A stretch of DNA of 64,000 nucleotides from Agrococcus sp. SGAir0287 (GTDB taxonomy: Bacteria; Actinomycetota; Actinomycetes; Actinomycetales; Microbacteriaceae): the NCBI RefSeq assembly GCF_005484985.1, contig NZ_CP027942.1:496001-560000 (forward strand), in the 5' to 3' direction. The translations under genes and the position numbers were made by a program. The notes under the pieces are model-generated. The model saw only the letters and a program-made list of their open reading frames with translations. It searched no databases and was not told where the DNA came from. Positions 33,677 through 42,665 of this stretch are shown here, piece by piece. Numbering within the stretch: position 1 is the first letter of the stretch; the number at the start of each line of letters is the position of its first letter.

Positions 33677-34003
33677 TCAGGCTGCGGTGGCGAGCGCGTC
33701 GACGGACCGCAGCGCGGGCGCCTCGCACCGCACCGCGAGGCCGGCCGGACGATTCGTGTCCTGCACCATCGCCTCGAGGCGAGCGCGGTCGAGCTCGGCG
33801 GCGGCGGGTGCGTCGTAGCCGTACACGAGCGTGCTCGACTCGTGGATCCAGATCGCATGGCGCGTCGTCTCCGAGAGGCACGTGAGGAGGAAGGGCTCGC
33901 GGCGCCGAAGCTTCGCCGTGACCACGGCCGCGAGGTGCGCGAGGTCCGCGTCGTCCATCTGGAACGTCGCGTCGTCGCCGTTGCCGTACTTGAGCGTGCC
34001 CAT
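33677..34003 (-). CDS. DUF7882 family small protein (paralog D)
   Basis: A 108-residue protein starting MGTLKYGNGDDATFQMDD, then LAHLAAVVTAKLRRREPF, LLT and AIWIHESSTLVYGYD. It groups with paralog A. The ATG follows GAGGAGAT. It leads a three-gene operon (30-residue protein, MDMPI-like protein). A dyad 47 bases upstream and a divergent MarR gene suggest that MarR controls it. Function unknown. Confidence 0.78.
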   Translation of the reverse strand: MGTLKYGNGDDATFQMDDADLAHLAAVVTAKLRRREPFLLTCLSETTRHAIWIHESSTLVYGYDAPAAAELDRARLEAMVQDTNRPAGLAVRCEAPALRSVDALATAA

Positions 34004-34049
34004 CGAGATCTCCTCGCATCCCGCCGACCGGATCGTCCAGTCGATCTGA

Positions 34050-34068
34050 TTGCTAGTTCGTCAAGCAA
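34050..34068. promoter_or_regulatory. Inverted repeat TTGCT-N9-AGCAA upstream of the DUF7882 operon
   Basis: TTGCT (34050-34054) and AGCAA (34064-34068), 47-65 bases before the ATG at 34003. The minus strand of this block also reads TTGCTTGACGAAC, containing a TTGACG -35-like element. It is likely the operator of the divergent MarR protein. The remaining gap to 34283 holds no gene. Confidence 0.5.
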
Positions 34069-34283
34069 ACTATCTCACTCCGAACCGGAGAGCAAGTCGA
34101 GGAGGCCTGGATGCGCGGGTCGCTCGCGACGTCGTACCCTGCGCGCACGAGCCAGGATCGCAGCGCAGCCCTTGCAATTCCTGGGTGGTCGAGGGCATGA
34201 CGCAGCCCGGCCCCCTCCGGCCGAGGCGCGCGGGCGCATCCTGCCTCGCGCTGCCGACGCCCGGCGCGTCGCGGCGGGGATGA

Positions 34284-34319
34284 CGGATGAGACCGAATCA
34301 TCCGGACGAGGGCTAGCAT
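34284..34319 (+). promoter_or_regulatory. Promoter region of the MarR gene: dyad and leaderless -10
   Basis: CGGATGA (34284-34290) / TCATCCG (34298-34304) forms a 7-base dyad at about the -35 position. TAGCAT (34314-34319) is 8 bases from the ATG at 34328, leaving no room for a ribosome binding site. The related CGGAT-C-ATCCG occurs at 34881-34891 before the lipoprotein gene. Confidence 0.45.
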
Positions 34320-34327
34320 GGCTCGGC

Positions 34328-34870
34328 ATGGGACACGAGGAGCGTTCGGAGGCATCCGGGTACTGGTACCCGGAGCGCGATGGCGCGTCCACGGTCGACG
34401 TGCTCAACCTGCTGCGCCGCTACCGAGCCGCCGAGACGCGGATGCGCGCGCGCACGCGGGCCTCGATGGAGATGGGCGAGACCGACCTCCTGGCGCTCCG
34501 CACGATGCTCGCGGCGCAGCGGCGCGGCGAGCTCGTCCGTCAGCGCGACCTCGCGAGCGTGCTCGGCATCACGTCGGCGTCCGTGACCGTGCTCGTCGAC
34601 CGGCTCGAGCAGTCCGGCCACGTCGAGCGCCGCCCGCATCCGACCGACCGTCGATCGACGGTCGTCGTCGCCACCACGGCGACCGACCACGAGGTGCGCG
34701 AGACCCTCGGCGCGATGCACCAGCGCATGATCGCCGTCGTCGACGACCTCACGGCCGTCGAGCTCGAGGTGGTCGCACGCTTCCTGTCGGGCATGGCGGC
34801 AGCCGTCGAGGAGGCGAGCGACCTCGACGCCGAGCTGCGCGACGTCATGCGCGACGACGCCGGCGACTGA
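34328..34870 (+). CDS. MarR family transcriptional regulator
   Basis: A 180-residue regulator. The HTH is LVRQRDLASVLGITSASVTV, LVDRLEQSGHVERR, with the wing PHPTDRRSTVV. The N-terminal GYWYPERDGASTVDVLNLLR and helix ETRMRARTRASMEMGETDLL form the dimer region. It is divergent from the DUF7882-led operon with inverted repeats on both sides of the gap, so it probably controls both itself and that operon. Confidence 0.88.
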   Translation: MGHEERSEASGYWYPERDGASTVDVLNLLRRYRAAETRMRARTRASMEMGETDLLALRTMLAAQRRGELVRQRDLASVLGITSASVTVLVDRLEQSGHVERRPHPTDRRSTVVVATTATDHEVRETLGAMHQRMIAVVDDLTAVELEVVARFLSGMAAAVEEASDLDAELRDVMRDDAGD

Positions 34871-34956
34871 CCGGCTGCACCGGATCATCCGCGAGGACGA
34901 CGCGTCGCGACCGAGCGGACGACGCGCGCCCGGCCCGCAGCCGCTGTGCTGGAGGC

Positions 34957-35394
34957 ATGCGCACGAAGCCCGCCCTCGCCCTGTCCGCCGCTGCCGCAGC
35001 CGTCGTGCTGCTGGCCGGATGCTCCTCCCTCATGGATCCGCTGCACGGCGTCCACACCGAGGCGTTCGTCGATCGCGCCGCCGCGGAGGACGGATGGGTC
35101 GGGGTTCCGATGCCGTCGTGGATCCCCGAGGACTCCACCGAGATCCGCACGACCGCGACCACGAACGAGCAGAACGCCGTCATCGCCGTCACGAGCGACG
35201 AGCAGCCCATCGGCTGCGAGCCGGCGCCGCGGGTCTCCCTGCCCTTCGACGGCCGCTACGGCGGCATCGACGACGGCGAAGGCCTGCCCGAGGAGGTGCT
35301 GCGCTGCGGCGCCTACGAGGTCGCACCCACGGCGGACGGATGGATCGGCTGGTTCACCGCCACCGAGGAGGGCCAGACGCCCGAGGACGTCTGA
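34957..35394 (+). CDS. Putative lipoprotein
   Basis: A 145-residue exported protein. The signal peptide MRTKPALALSAAAAAVVLLAGC has the lipobox LAGC with Cys22 for lipidation. The mature part is acidic, with two cysteines (IGCEPA, LRCGAYE) likely forming a disulfide, and several tryptophans. Family not recognised. GGAGG directly precedes the ATG. It overlaps nothing, and the convergent oxidase ends 4 bases beyond it. Confidence 0.75.
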   Translation: MRTKPALALSAAAAAVVLLAGCSSLMDPLHGVHTEAFVDRAAAEDGWVGVPMPSWIPEDSTEIRTTATTNEQNAVIAVTSDEQPIGCEPAPRVSLPFDGRYGGIDDGEGLPEEVLRCGAYEVAPTADGWIGWFTATEEGQTPEDV

Positions 35395-35397
35395 GCG

Positions 35398-36747
35398 TCA
35401 GACCTCGAAGACCTTGCCGGGGTTCAGGATGCCGGCGGGGTCGAAGACGGCCTTGATCTCGCGCTGCAGCCGCAGCTGCGTGTCGCCCAGCTCGAGCCCG
35501 AGCCACCGGCGCTTCAGCACCCCGACGCCGTGCTCGCCCGTGAGCGTGCCGCCCATCGCGATCGCGCCGCGGAAGATCTCGTCGGCCGCCGCCCAGATCT
35601 CCTCGGTCGGCTCCTCCTCGTCGAAGACGAACGTCGGGTGGAGGTTGCCGTCGCCCGCGTGCGCGCTCGTCGCGACCGTCACGCCGTAGCGCTTCGCGAC
35701 GTCGGCGCACAGCGCGAACATGTCGGGCATGCGCGTGCGCGGCACCGAGACGTCCTCGACGAGGACGGTGCCGAACGAGTCGAGCGCGAAGTGCACCTGC
35801 CTGCGCACCTCGACGAGCATGGCCGACCGCTCGACGTCGTCCGTGAGCTCGGCGTCGCCGCCGTGCGCCTCGACGATGGCGAGCGCGTCGCGCGCGATCG
35901 CCTCCGCGCCGACGTCGTCGACCTGCACGAGCACGAACGCACCGCGCATGGCGCGACCCGTGTAGGCGGCGAGCATCCGCACCGACTCGGTGCCGACGAG
36001 CTCCATGATCGCGGGGCGGATGCGGGCGGCGGTGATCGCGGCGCACGCGGCGGCCGCGGCGACCTCGTCGTCGAAGAACGCTCCGATCGTCCAGATCCCG
36101 CCCGGCACCACCGGGCGCAGCCGCAGCGTCGCCTCGACGATGATGCCGAGCGTGCCCTCGCTGCCGATCATGAGCGCGGCGAGGTCGAGACCCGTCACGC
36201 CCTTCACGGTGCGGTGGCCGACGTCGATGCGCTCGCCGGAGGCGAGGACGACGCCGAGCGCGAGGACGGCCTCGCGCGTGACGCCGTACTTCGCGCACAG
36301 CAGCCCGCCGGCGTTCGTCGCGATGTTGCCGCCGACGGTCGAGATCGCGCGACTGGCGGGATCGGGCGCCCACCACATCCCGTGCTCGGCGAGCGCGGCG
36401 TTGAGGTCGGCGTTGAGGATGCCGGGCTCGACGACCGCGAGCTGGTCGGCGGCGGAGACCTCGAGGATGCGGCGCATGCCCGAGACGTCGATCGAGAGCT
36501 CGCCCTCGCCGGTGTTGGCGCCTCCCGCGAGGCCCGTGCCTGCGCCGCGCGGGACGACGGGCACGCCGTGGGCGCTCGCCCAGCGCAGCGCTGCCTGCAC
36601 GTGCTCGACCTCGGTGGCGCGGACGACCGCGAGCGGTCGGCCGGTGGCGCGATGCCCCGAGCGGTCGGCGCGCGCGGCCTCCAGCGCCTCGTCGCTCACG
36701 TCGACGACGATCCCGGGCGACGCTGCCCGGAGGGAGGCGAGGTCCAT
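35398..36747 (-). CDS. FAD-linked oxidase (GlcD / D-2-hydroxyacid dehydrogenase type)
   Basis: A 449-residue flavoprotein oxidising a 2-hydroxy acid such as glycolate or D-lactate. The FAD_binding_4 domain shows VPVVPRGAGTGLAGGA, VGGNIATNAGGLLCAKYG and KGVTGLDLAALMIGSEGTLG. The FAD-oxidase C-terminal domain has SAHAGDGNLHPTFVFD and GTLTGEHGVGVLKRRWL, ending FDPAGILNPGKVF. The ATG overlaps the upstream phosphatase stop by one base (TGATG), so the two are one operon. Confidence 0.92.
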   Translation of the reverse strand: MDLASLRAASPGIVVDVSDEALEAARADRSGHRATGRPLAVVRATEVEHVQAALRWASAHGVPVVPRGAGTGLAGGANTGEGELSIDVSGMRRILEVSAADQLAVVEPGILNADLNAALAEHGMWWAPDPASRAISTVGGNIATNAGGLLCAKYGVTREAVLALGVVLASGERIDVGHRTVKGVTGLDLAALMIGSEGTLGIIVEATLRLRPVVPGGIWTIGAFFDDEVAAAAACAAITAARIRPAIMELVGTESVRMLAAYTGRAMRGAFVLVQVDDVGAEAIARDALAIVEAHGGDAELTDDVERSAMLVEVRRQVHFALDSFGTVLVEDVSVPRTRMPDMFALCADVAKRYGVTVATSAHAGDGNLHPTFVFDEEEPTEEIWAAADEIFRGAIAMGGTLTGEHGVGVLKRRWLGLELGDTQLRLQREIKAVFDPAGILNPGKVFEV

Positions 36748-37292
36748 CAGACGAGCACCATGCCCTCGCTGGGCACCCATGCGCCGGGGCCGCCCTCGAA
36801 TCGGATCGACTCCGCGTTGCGCGGCGTGCGCGTCTCGAGCCCCGTCACGGCGTCGGCGAACGCGCGGATGAACGTGCCGTGGGTCACGATGACGAGGTGC
36901 TCGACGGGGTGGCGGGCGGCGACGTCGTCGACGGCGGCGACCGCGCGCTCCTTGAGCGCGTCGAACGACTCCTCGCCCGGCCAATCGGTGCCGAAGCGCT
37001 CGGTGGCCTCGGCCTTCGTCAGCCCCTCCACCTCGCCGTAGGCGCGCTCGACGAGACGCGGGTCGCGCTCGACGACCTCGAGCCCCAGGCGCTCGGCGAT
37101 GATGTCGGCCGTGACGGCCGCGCGCGAGAGCGTCGACGAGACGATGGCATCCCACGGCTCGTCGGCGAGCAGGTGCGCCGCCTCGAGCGCCTGCCCGCGA
37201 CCGGTTTCGTTGAGCGGGATGTCGCTCGTGCCCTGCATCCGCAGGTCGATGTTCCAGTCGGTCTGGCCGTGTCTCACGAGGGCGATCTGCAC
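36747..37292 (-). CDS. Histidine phosphatase family protein
   Basis: A 181-residue phosphoglycerate-mutase-like phosphatase. The catalytic RHG is in LVRHGQTDWN, the second His in VTHGTFIRAF, and ERAYGEVEG carries the acid. The substrate may be a sugar phosphate or alpha-ribazole phosphate. The GTG start is 6 bases after TAGGCT on the minus strand, fitting a leaderless mRNA. The linked FAD oxidase suggests a role near 2-hydroxyacid metabolism such as phosphoglycolate, which is inference. Confidence 0.88.
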   Translation of the reverse strand: MQIALVRHGQTDWNIDLRMQGTSDIPLNETGRGQALEAAHLLADEPWDAIVSSTLSRAAVTADIIAERLGLEVVERDPRLVERAYGEVEGLTKAEATERFGTDWPGEESFDALKERAVAAVDDVAARHPVEHLVIVTHGTFIRAFADAVTGLETRTPRNAESIRFEGGPGAWVPSEGMVLV

Positions 37293-37348
37293 CGTCCGAG
37301 CCTACTCGCGACGCGTCGCGCGCTCGTCGATGCGGGACGCGGGGGCGG

Positions 37349-37804
37349 CTAGCGGAACCCGTCCCAGAGGTACGAGTCCTTCACGACGTCGATGAGCGTC
37401 GCCGAGCGGATGCTGTCGATGCCGGGGATGCGGCGGATGCGCTCGGTGAGGAACTCCGCGAGCTCGGCGGCCGAGGCGCAGCGCACCTCCGCGACGATGT
37501 CCGACGAACCGACGCACGCCGAGACGTAGCGCACCTCCTCCAGGGGCACGAGCGCCTTCGCGACCTCGTCGACGGTCGTCCTGCGCACGCGCAGCGTGAG
37601 GTGCGCGTGCACCTCGCCGACCGCCTGCGCGTTCGAGACCCCGACGACGCGCACGATGCCGAGCGACACGAGCCGCTGGTAGCGATGGCGCACCGCCGCC
37701 TCCGAGAGGCCGACGTAGCGGCCGATCTGCGCGAACGAGCGCCGACCGTCGATGCGCAGCTGGTCGATGATCTTGCGGTCGATGACGTCGACGGCGTCAA
37801 GCAC
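37349..37804 (-). CDS. Lrp/AsnC family regulator (second of a pair)
   Basis: A 151-residue regulator with HTH DRKIIDQLRIDGRRSFAQIG, VGLSEAAVRHRYQRLVSLGI and a RAM domain (LTLRVRRTTVDEVAKAL, VGSSDIVAEVRC). The GTG start at 37804 lies 8 bases inside the preceding Lrp gene. It closes the operon that begins with the ABC importer. With its partner it may form hetero-oligomers; such tandem Lrp genes are uncommon. Confidence 0.87.
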   Translation of the reverse strand: MLDAVDVIDRKIIDQLRIDGRRSFAQIGRYVGLSEAAVRHRYQRLVSLGIVRVVGVSNAQAVGEVHAHLTLRVRRTTVDEVAKALVPLEEVRYVSACVGSSDIVAEVRCASAAELAEFLTERIRRIPGIDSIRSATLIDVVKDSYLWDGFR

Positions 37805-38276
37805 GGTCCACCGCCGGCTGCTGTCCGTGCGAGCCCCGCAGCCCATCCCACGAGAGGTCCTTGTAGAGGCGCGTGTGGATGTTCTGCTCGATGCGGCCGA
37901 CGCCCGGGGTGCGGCGGATGTCGTCGAGCAGCGAGACGGCCTCCGTGAGGTCCCGGCACGTCGCCTCGACGAGCACGTCGTGCATCCCCGAGCACAGGGT
38001 GACGTGCCCGACGAGCGCGTGCTTCGCGAGCTCGAGCGCCACGGTGCGCGGGGTCAGGTCGCTCACGTCGATGAAGAGGCTCAGCCGCACATGCCCCAAC
38101 GAGAGGGGATCGCAGAGTGCGACGACCTGCAGCACGCCCGACTCGGTGAGGCGGCCGATGCGCGCGCGCACCGTGGCCTCGGAGACGCCGAGCTCCGCGG
38201 CGATGTCCGTGCCTGGGCGTCGACCGTCCCTGGCCAGCATCGCGAGGATGCGCCGATCGGTCTCGTCGATGCTCAC
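37797..38276 (-). CDS. Lrp/AsnC family regulator (first of a pair)
   Basis: A 159-residue regulator: HTH DETDRRILAMLARDGRRPGT, ELGVSEATVRARIGRLTESG and a RAM domain with CSGMHDVLVEATCRD. The C terminus ends with the short tail SWDGLRGSHGQQ; the partner ends YLWDGFR, a similar ending that suggests duplication. The GTG overlaps the upstream BKACE stop by 4 bases. It probably senses the pathway substrate and controls the operon. Confidence 0.87.
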   Translation of the reverse strand: MSIDETDRRILAMLARDGRRPGTDIAAELGVSEATVRARIGRLTESGVLQVVALCDPLSLGHVRLSLFIDVSDLTPRTVALELAKHALVGHVTLCSGMHDVLVEATCRDLTEAVSLLDDIRRTPGVGRIEQNIHTRLYKDLSWDGLRGSHGQQPAVDRA

Positions 38277-39019
38277 GGCTCCATGATGGACCCGACGCCG
38301 ACGAGCGAGTCGATCGCTGCGCGGATCATCGCGGCGTTGCTCGCGGCCGGGGAGCCGTCGGGCATCGTCGTGTCGTCCTCGAAGCCGATGCGGATCTGCA
38401 CGCCGTCCTCGATCGCCGCGCGCACGACGGGCCAGGAGGTCTGGTCGTAGCCGTGGTAGAGCAGCGGCACGTCGGGCACCGCCTCGCGGATCATCGCCGC
38501 CATCGCGCGTGCGTGGGCGACCGCGACGTCCGGCTCCTCGTCCTCCGGCTCGATGAGGATGCGCACGTTGTCGTGCAGGGTGTCCGCGGCGAGCAGCGCC
38601 GGCACGTCCGCGAGGGACCAGACGGCGCTCTCGAGCACCATCCCGCGGTCGCGGACGAGCCGCGCGGCCTCGGCGGCGCCCTCCTCGCAGAACGCGACGG
38701 ACGCGAAGGACGGCAGCGCGTCCTCGGGCCACGCCTCGACCAGGCGCATGCGCTCGAGGTGGCCCGAGCACGTCCACAGCCCCGTCGTGGTGCCGAGCAC
38801 GAGCGCCGGGTCGAGCGCGCGCACCGCCTCGACGAGCGCTCGCACGTCGTCCGGGGCGATGGTCTGGCCGCCGTCGGGCGTCCGCGCGTGGGCGTGCACG
38901 ACGTCGGCGCCGGCCGCGATCGCCTCGACGCTCTCGCGAGCGATCGCCTCCGGCGTCACGGGCACGGGCGCGTGCTCGGCGGTGGTGCGCCCGCCGTTGA
39001 CCGCGGCCTTGATGAGCAT
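38273..39019 (-). CDS. Beta-keto acid cleavage enzyme (BKACE, DUF849)
   Basis: A 248-residue TIM-barrel protein: MLIKAAVNGGRTTAEHA, VHAHARTPDGG (zinc-binding His pair) and LGTTTGLWTC. The founding member, 3-keto-5-aminohexanoate cleavage enzyme of lysine fermentation, transfers acetyl-CoA onto a beta-keto acid to give acetoacetate plus a CoA ester. Members act on many beta-keto acids. It is shorter than the typical 270-310 residues. It sits between RraA-like and Lrp genes in the same operon. Confidence 0.85.
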   Translation of the reverse strand: MLIKAAVNGGRTTAEHAPVPVTPEAIARESVEAIAAGADVVHAHARTPDGGQTIAPDDVRALVEAVRALDPALVLGTTTGLWTCSGHLERMRLVEAWPEDALPSFASVAFCEEGAAEAARLVRDRGMVLESAVWSLADVPALLAADTLHDNVRILIEPEDEEPDVAVAHARAMAAMIREAVPDVPLLYHGYDQTSWPVVRAAIEDGVQIRIGFEDDTTMPDGSPAASNAAMIRAAIDSLVGVGSIMEP

Positions 39020-39020
39020 G

Positions 39021-39692
39021 TCAGCCCTCCTGCAGGGATCGGATGGTTCCGGATGCGCCGGTGAGGTCGCCCAGGCGTCGGCCGGCGCGCAGCTCGTCGG
39101 CGAGCCCCGGCTCCTCGGCGTCGTCCTCGAGCACCGTGTCGACGAGCGCGGCGAGCACGGCCGCGGAGGCCACGAGCACGCCGTTGCGGTCGGCGAGCAC
39201 GACGTCGCCCGAGCGCACGGTGACGCCGCCGACCGAGACGGGCACGTGCAGGCCGCCGGCGTCGACGCCGAGCAGCTTCGTCGTCAGCAGCGACGAGCCG
39301 CGGGCGTACGCGACGACCCCGAGCGCCTCGATCTCGTCGAGGTCGGTGCAGACGCCGTCGACGACGACGCCGGCGGCGCCGCGCACGGCGAGCGCGGTGG
39401 CGATCATCTCGCCCACGGGTGCGTGGCGCGCGTCGCCGCCCGTGTCGATGACGAGCACGTCGCCCGCCTCCACGTCGCTCACCGCGTGGTGCAGCATCGT
39501 CGAGTCCTGCGCGGTGAGGCGCACGGTGACGGCGCGACCGACGATGGCGCCGGATCCCGTGAGCCTGCGGATGCCCGGGTCGAGGAATCCCTCCTCGACG
39601 TAGTGGCCGAAGGTCGCGAACGAGCACCGGCGCAGTCGTGCGACGAGCTCCGCGTCGAGCGGTGCGGGCGCCTGGCCGATCACGATGCTCAT
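39021..39692 (-). CDS. RraA-like family protein (possible aldolase or decarboxylase)
   Basis: A 223-residue member of the RraA/HMG aldolase fold: GRAVTVRLTAQDS, VLVIDTGGDARHAPVGEMIA, GAAGVVVDGVCTDLDEI, and GDVVLADRNGVLV, where D and R of the ADRNGV motif and the G-x-x-x-G-x-x-A loop match 4-hydroxy-4-methyl-2-oxoglutarate aldolases rather than the RNase E inhibitor. The likely reaction is retro-aldol cleavage or oxaloacetate decarboxylation. It starts 4 bases inside the nitrilase gene's end. Confidence 0.82.
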   Translation of the reverse strand: MSIVIGQAPAPLDAELVARLRRCSFATFGHYVEEGFLDPGIRRLTGSGAIVGRAVTVRLTAQDSTMLHHAVSDVEAGDVLVIDTGGDARHAPVGEMIATALAVRGAAGVVVDGVCTDLDEIEALGVVAYARGSSLLTTKLLGVDAGGLHVPVSVGGVTVRSGDVVLADRNGVLVASAAVLAALVDTVLEDDAEEPGLADELRAGRRLGDLTGASGTIRSLQEG

Positions 39693-40510
39693 GCGGGCAC
39701 CGCCGTCACGTGCACGTCGACCTCGAGGCGGCGGTTGGCGAGCACGGGCAGGATCTCGCGCACCCGCGCCGTCTCGTCGAGCCGCACCGTCGCGTGGGCG
39801 ACGCCGTGCGTCGCCGGCCCGAGGGTCGTGACGAGGACGCCCATGGGGTCGACGACCATGCTCTCGCCGATGCAGTCCGGCGACGAGGAGCCGGAGGCGA
39901 CGACCCAGCACGTGCTCTCGATGGCGCGGGCGCGCAGCAGCGTCGTCCAGTGGTCCTCCTTGCGCGCACCGGCGACCCACGCCGCCGAGACGCTCAGCAC
40001 GTCGGCGCCGCGATGCACGAGGTCGCGGGCGAGCTCGGGGAATCGCAGGTCGTAGCAGTTGAGGAGGCCCACGGCGACGCCGTCGACGACGACGATCGGC
40101 GGCAGCGCGTCGCCGGGCACGACGTAGTCGGACTCGCGGTAGGCGAACGCGTCGTAGAGGTGCAGCTTGCGGTAGGCGGCGCGCTGCACGCCGCGGTCGT
40201 CGATCATCACGAGGGTGTTGAACGGGCGGCCCGCGCCGTGCGGCTCGTAGCCGCCGGCGACGATCCACACGTCGAGCCTCCTGGCGAGGTCGGACAGCAG
40301 CTCGAGGCCCGCGGGCCACGATGCCTCGACCGCGCTGGCGAGGCCGTCGCCGAGCCCGTCGGCGAGCAGCAGCGCCTCCTCGGGCAGCACGACGAGGCGT
40401 GCGCCGTCCGCGGCGGCCGCCTCGACGTGACGGGCGAGGGCGATGCGGTTCTCCGCGGGGTCGTTCGTCGGCGGGAACTGCACGACGGCGACGGCGAGCG
40501 TGGGATTCAC
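39689..40510 (-). CDS. Carbon-nitrogen hydrolase (nitrilase superfamily, omega-amidase-like)
   Basis: A 273-residue amidase. The catalytic triad is present: Glu in VVLPEEALL (E44), Lys in YRKLHLYD (K115) and Cys in [11 protein letters not shown] (C152). CYDLRFPE resembles the omega-amidase (Nit2) and beta-ureidopropionase group. It releases ammonia from an amide or N-carbamoyl group. The GTG start overlaps the PotA stop by 4 bases. In context it may process the nitrogenous compound imported by the adjacent ABC system. Confidence 0.88.
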   Translation of the reverse strand: MNPTLAVAVVQFPPTNDPAENRIALARHVEAAAADGARLVVLPEEALLLADGLGDGLASAVEASWPAGLELLSDLARRLDVWIVAGGYEPHGAGRPFNTLVMIDDRGVQRAAYRKLHLYDAFAYRESDYVVPGDALPPIVVVDGVAVGLLNCYDLRFPELARDLVHRGADVLSVSAAWVAGARKEDHWTTLLRARAIESTCWVVASGSSSPDCIGESMVVDPMGVLVTTLGPATHGVAHATVRLDETARVREILPVLANRRLEVDVHVTAVPA

Positions 40511-41610
40511 GCGGCGACCTCCTGGGTCCGGGTGGATGATGCGGCGGGCTCGGCTGGCAGCACGCGGGCGTCGGCGGCCGACCAGTCGAGGGCGACCTCG
40601 GCGCCGTCCTCGATGCCGCGGAGCAGCCGCGCGCCCTCGGCGGCGGGCACCTGCACCTGCATGGGCGCCACGGCAGCGCCGACGACGACCTTCGCGAGCC
40701 AGTGGTCGCCGAGGAAGGCGTGCTCGACGACGCGGCCCGGGATGCCGCCGGGTGCGTCGGCGGGAAGCAGGCGGATGCGCTCGGGGCGGATCGCGACGAC
40801 GACGTCGCCGTCGGTCGCGCCGACGGCGGGCACGGCGCCGACGCCCTCGACGCGCACGACGCCGCCCGTCGCGGTCGCGTCGAGCAGGTTGCACGTGCCG
40901 ATGAAGGAGGCGACGAAGCGGTTCGCGGGCTCGTCGTAGATCTCGGTGGGGGAGCCGACCTGCAGCACGCGGCCGCGGCTCATCACCGCGATGCGATCCG
41001 ACATCGTCAGCGCCTCCTCCTGGTCGTGCGTCACGTAGACGAACGTGATGCCGAGCTCGCGCTGCATGCGCTTCAGCTCGAACTGCATGTCCTTGCGCAG
41101 CCGCTGGTCGAGGGCGCCGAGCGGCTCGTCGAGCAGCACGACCTTCGGTCGACCGACGACGGCGCGGGCGAGGGCGACGCGCTGCCGCTGCCCGCCCGAG
41201 AGCTCCTGCGGCTTGCGGCCGCGGTACTCGCCGAGCTGCACGAGGTCGAGCGCTGCGGCGACGCGCTCGCGCAGCTCGGCCCGCGGCACGCGCTGCGTGC
41301 GCAGCTCGAACGCCACGTTGTCCTCGACGCTCAGGTGCGGGAACAGCGCGTACGACTGGAAGAGCATGTTGAGGTCGCGCCGACGGGTCGGGACGCCGAC
41401 GACGTCCCTCCCGTCGAGCGCGATGGTCCCCGCCGTCGGCGACTCGAAGCCGGCGATCATGCGCATGATCGTCGTCTTGCCGCATCCCGACGGGCCGAGG
41501 ATCGAGAAGAACTCGCCATCGGAGACGTCGAGGTCGGTCGGCTCGACCGCGACGCTGGCGCCGAAGCGCTTCGTCACGCCCCGCAGGGCGACGGCGGGGA
41601 CGGCGGTCAC
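40507..41610 (-). CDS. potA: ABC transporter ATP-binding protein (PotA-like)
   Basis: A 367-residue ATPase: Walker [11 protein letters not shown]-loop [10 protein letters not shown], signature [14 protein letters not shown], Walker [13 protein letters not shown] and H-loop VTHDQEEAL. The C-terminal 130 residues form a TOBE domain ([13 protein letters not shown]). It powers the importer formed with the two permeases and PotD-type receptor of this operon. It is called PotA-like because the whole cassette is of the spermidine/putrescine class; the true substrate may differ. Confidence 0.9.
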   Translation of the reverse strand: MTAVPAVALRGVTKRFGASVAVEPTDLDVSDGEFFSILGPSGCGKTTIMRMIAGFESPTAGTIALDGRDVVGVPTRRRDLNMLFQSYALFPHLSVEDNVAFELRTQRVPRAELRERVAAALDLVQLGEYRGRKPQELSGGQRQRVALARAVVGRPKVVLLDEPLGALDQRLRKDMQFELKRMQRELGITFVYVTHDQEEALTMSDRIAVMSRGRVLQVGSPTEIYDEPANRFVASFIGTCNLLDATATGGVVRVEGVGAVPAVGATDGDVVVAIRPERIRLLPADAPGGIPGRVVEHAFLGDHWLAKVVVGAAVAPMQVQVPAAEGARLLRGIEDGAEVALDWSAADARVLPAEPAASSTRTQEVAA

Positions 41611-42665
41611 GAGGCCCGCACCCGGGTCCAGCCGTCCTGGAAGTACGCGAGCGCGGAGCCCGGGTCGACCAGGAACTCGGCGTTCGTCAGCGACTCCTGC
41701 GGCACGAAGATCGCGGGGTTCGTCACGAGCGACTGGTCCTGCACCTCGGCGAGGGCCGCCTCGTTCGTCGTGGCGAGGTTCGCCTCGTCGGTGAGCATCG
41801 CGGCGATCTCGGGGCGCAGCGTGAACGAGAGCCACTGGTAGGCGGCGTCCTCGTTCTGCGTGCCCTCGACGATCGAGAACGAGTCGGTCCACAGCGTGCC
41901 GCCCTCCTCGGGCTGCACGAAGTGCACGTCGGGGTTCGCGGCCGTGGCCTGCGCGGCGGACGAGCCCGAGTACGCCTGCGCGATGCACGCGTCGCCGGCG
42001 CCGACGAGGTCGGCGGCGTTCGTGGAGTTGTAGCCGGCGAGCAGCGGCTTCTGCTCCAGCAGCGCCTCGGTGCCCTCCTCGACCTCCGCCTCGTCGGTGG
42101 AGAGGATCGACAGGCCGCGCACCTGCATGCCGGCGATGTAGGCGCTCAGCATGTTGTCGAGCATGTAGATCTTGCCGCTGAACGCGGGGTCCCACATGTC
42201 GGCCCACGAGGTGATCTCGCGGCCCGTGCACGCCTCGTTGTAGAGGATGCCCGTCGTGCCCCAGGCGAAGGGGATCGCGTGCGCGTTGCCCGGGTCGAAC
42301 GAGGGGTCGACGAACGACTCGGCGAGGTTGTCGAGGCCCTCGATGCGGTCGTGGTCGAGCTCGGCGATCAGGCCGCGCTGCACGAGCAGCTGCACGGCGT
42401 ACTGGCTGGGCTGCACGACGTCGTAGCCGGACTGGCCGGCGTCGAGCTGCGCGATCATCGTCTCGTTCGAGTCGAAGCTGTCGAACGTGACGTCGATGCC
42501 GGTCTCCTCCTCGAAGGCGGCGATGACGCCGTCGGGGACCTCGCCGGACCAGCCGTAGATGCTGAGGGTGGTGTTGGCGTCCTCGCCGCCACCGCCTGCG
42601 GAGCAGCCGGTGGCGAGGAGGACGACCGCGGCGGTCGCCGCGACGATGGATGCGGAGCGGTGCAC
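41607..42665 (-). CDS. potD: Polyamine-type ABC substrate-binding lipoprotein (PotD-like)
   Basis: A 352-residue lipoprotein. The signal peptide ends at LLATGC with Cys21. The mature protein shows the PotD/F pattern: [47 protein letters not shown] and [10 protein letters not shown]. The residues that bind amine nitrogens are Trp- and Asp-rich here, consistent with a cationic ligand. A ribosome binding site (GAGAGAGG) precedes the GTG. It is separated from the permease gene by a 110-base gap. Confidence 0.88.
   Translation of the reverse strand: MHRSASIVAATAAVVLLATGCSAGGGGEDANTTLSIYGWSGEVPDGVIAAFEEETGIDVTFDSFDSNETMIAQLDAGQSGYDVVQPSQYAVQLLVQRGLIAELDHDRIEGLDNLAESFVDPSFDPGNAHAIPFAWGTTGILYNEACTGREITSWADMWDPAFSGKIYMLDNMLSAYIAGMQVRGLSILSTDEAEVEEGTEALLEQKPLLAGYNSTNAADLVGAGDACIAQAYSGSSAAQATAANPDVHFVQPEEGGTLWTDSFSIVEGTQNEDAAYQWLSFTLRPEIAAMLTDEANLATTNEAALAEVQDQSLVTNPAIFVPQESLTNAEFLVDPGSALAYFQDGWTRVRAS

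Noticed and set aside
11702..34003. Calling the four DUF7882 proteins ATP-dependent DNA ligases
   Set aside because: They are 98-112 residues with no KxDG or other nucleotidyltransferase motif; ligases are several times longer.
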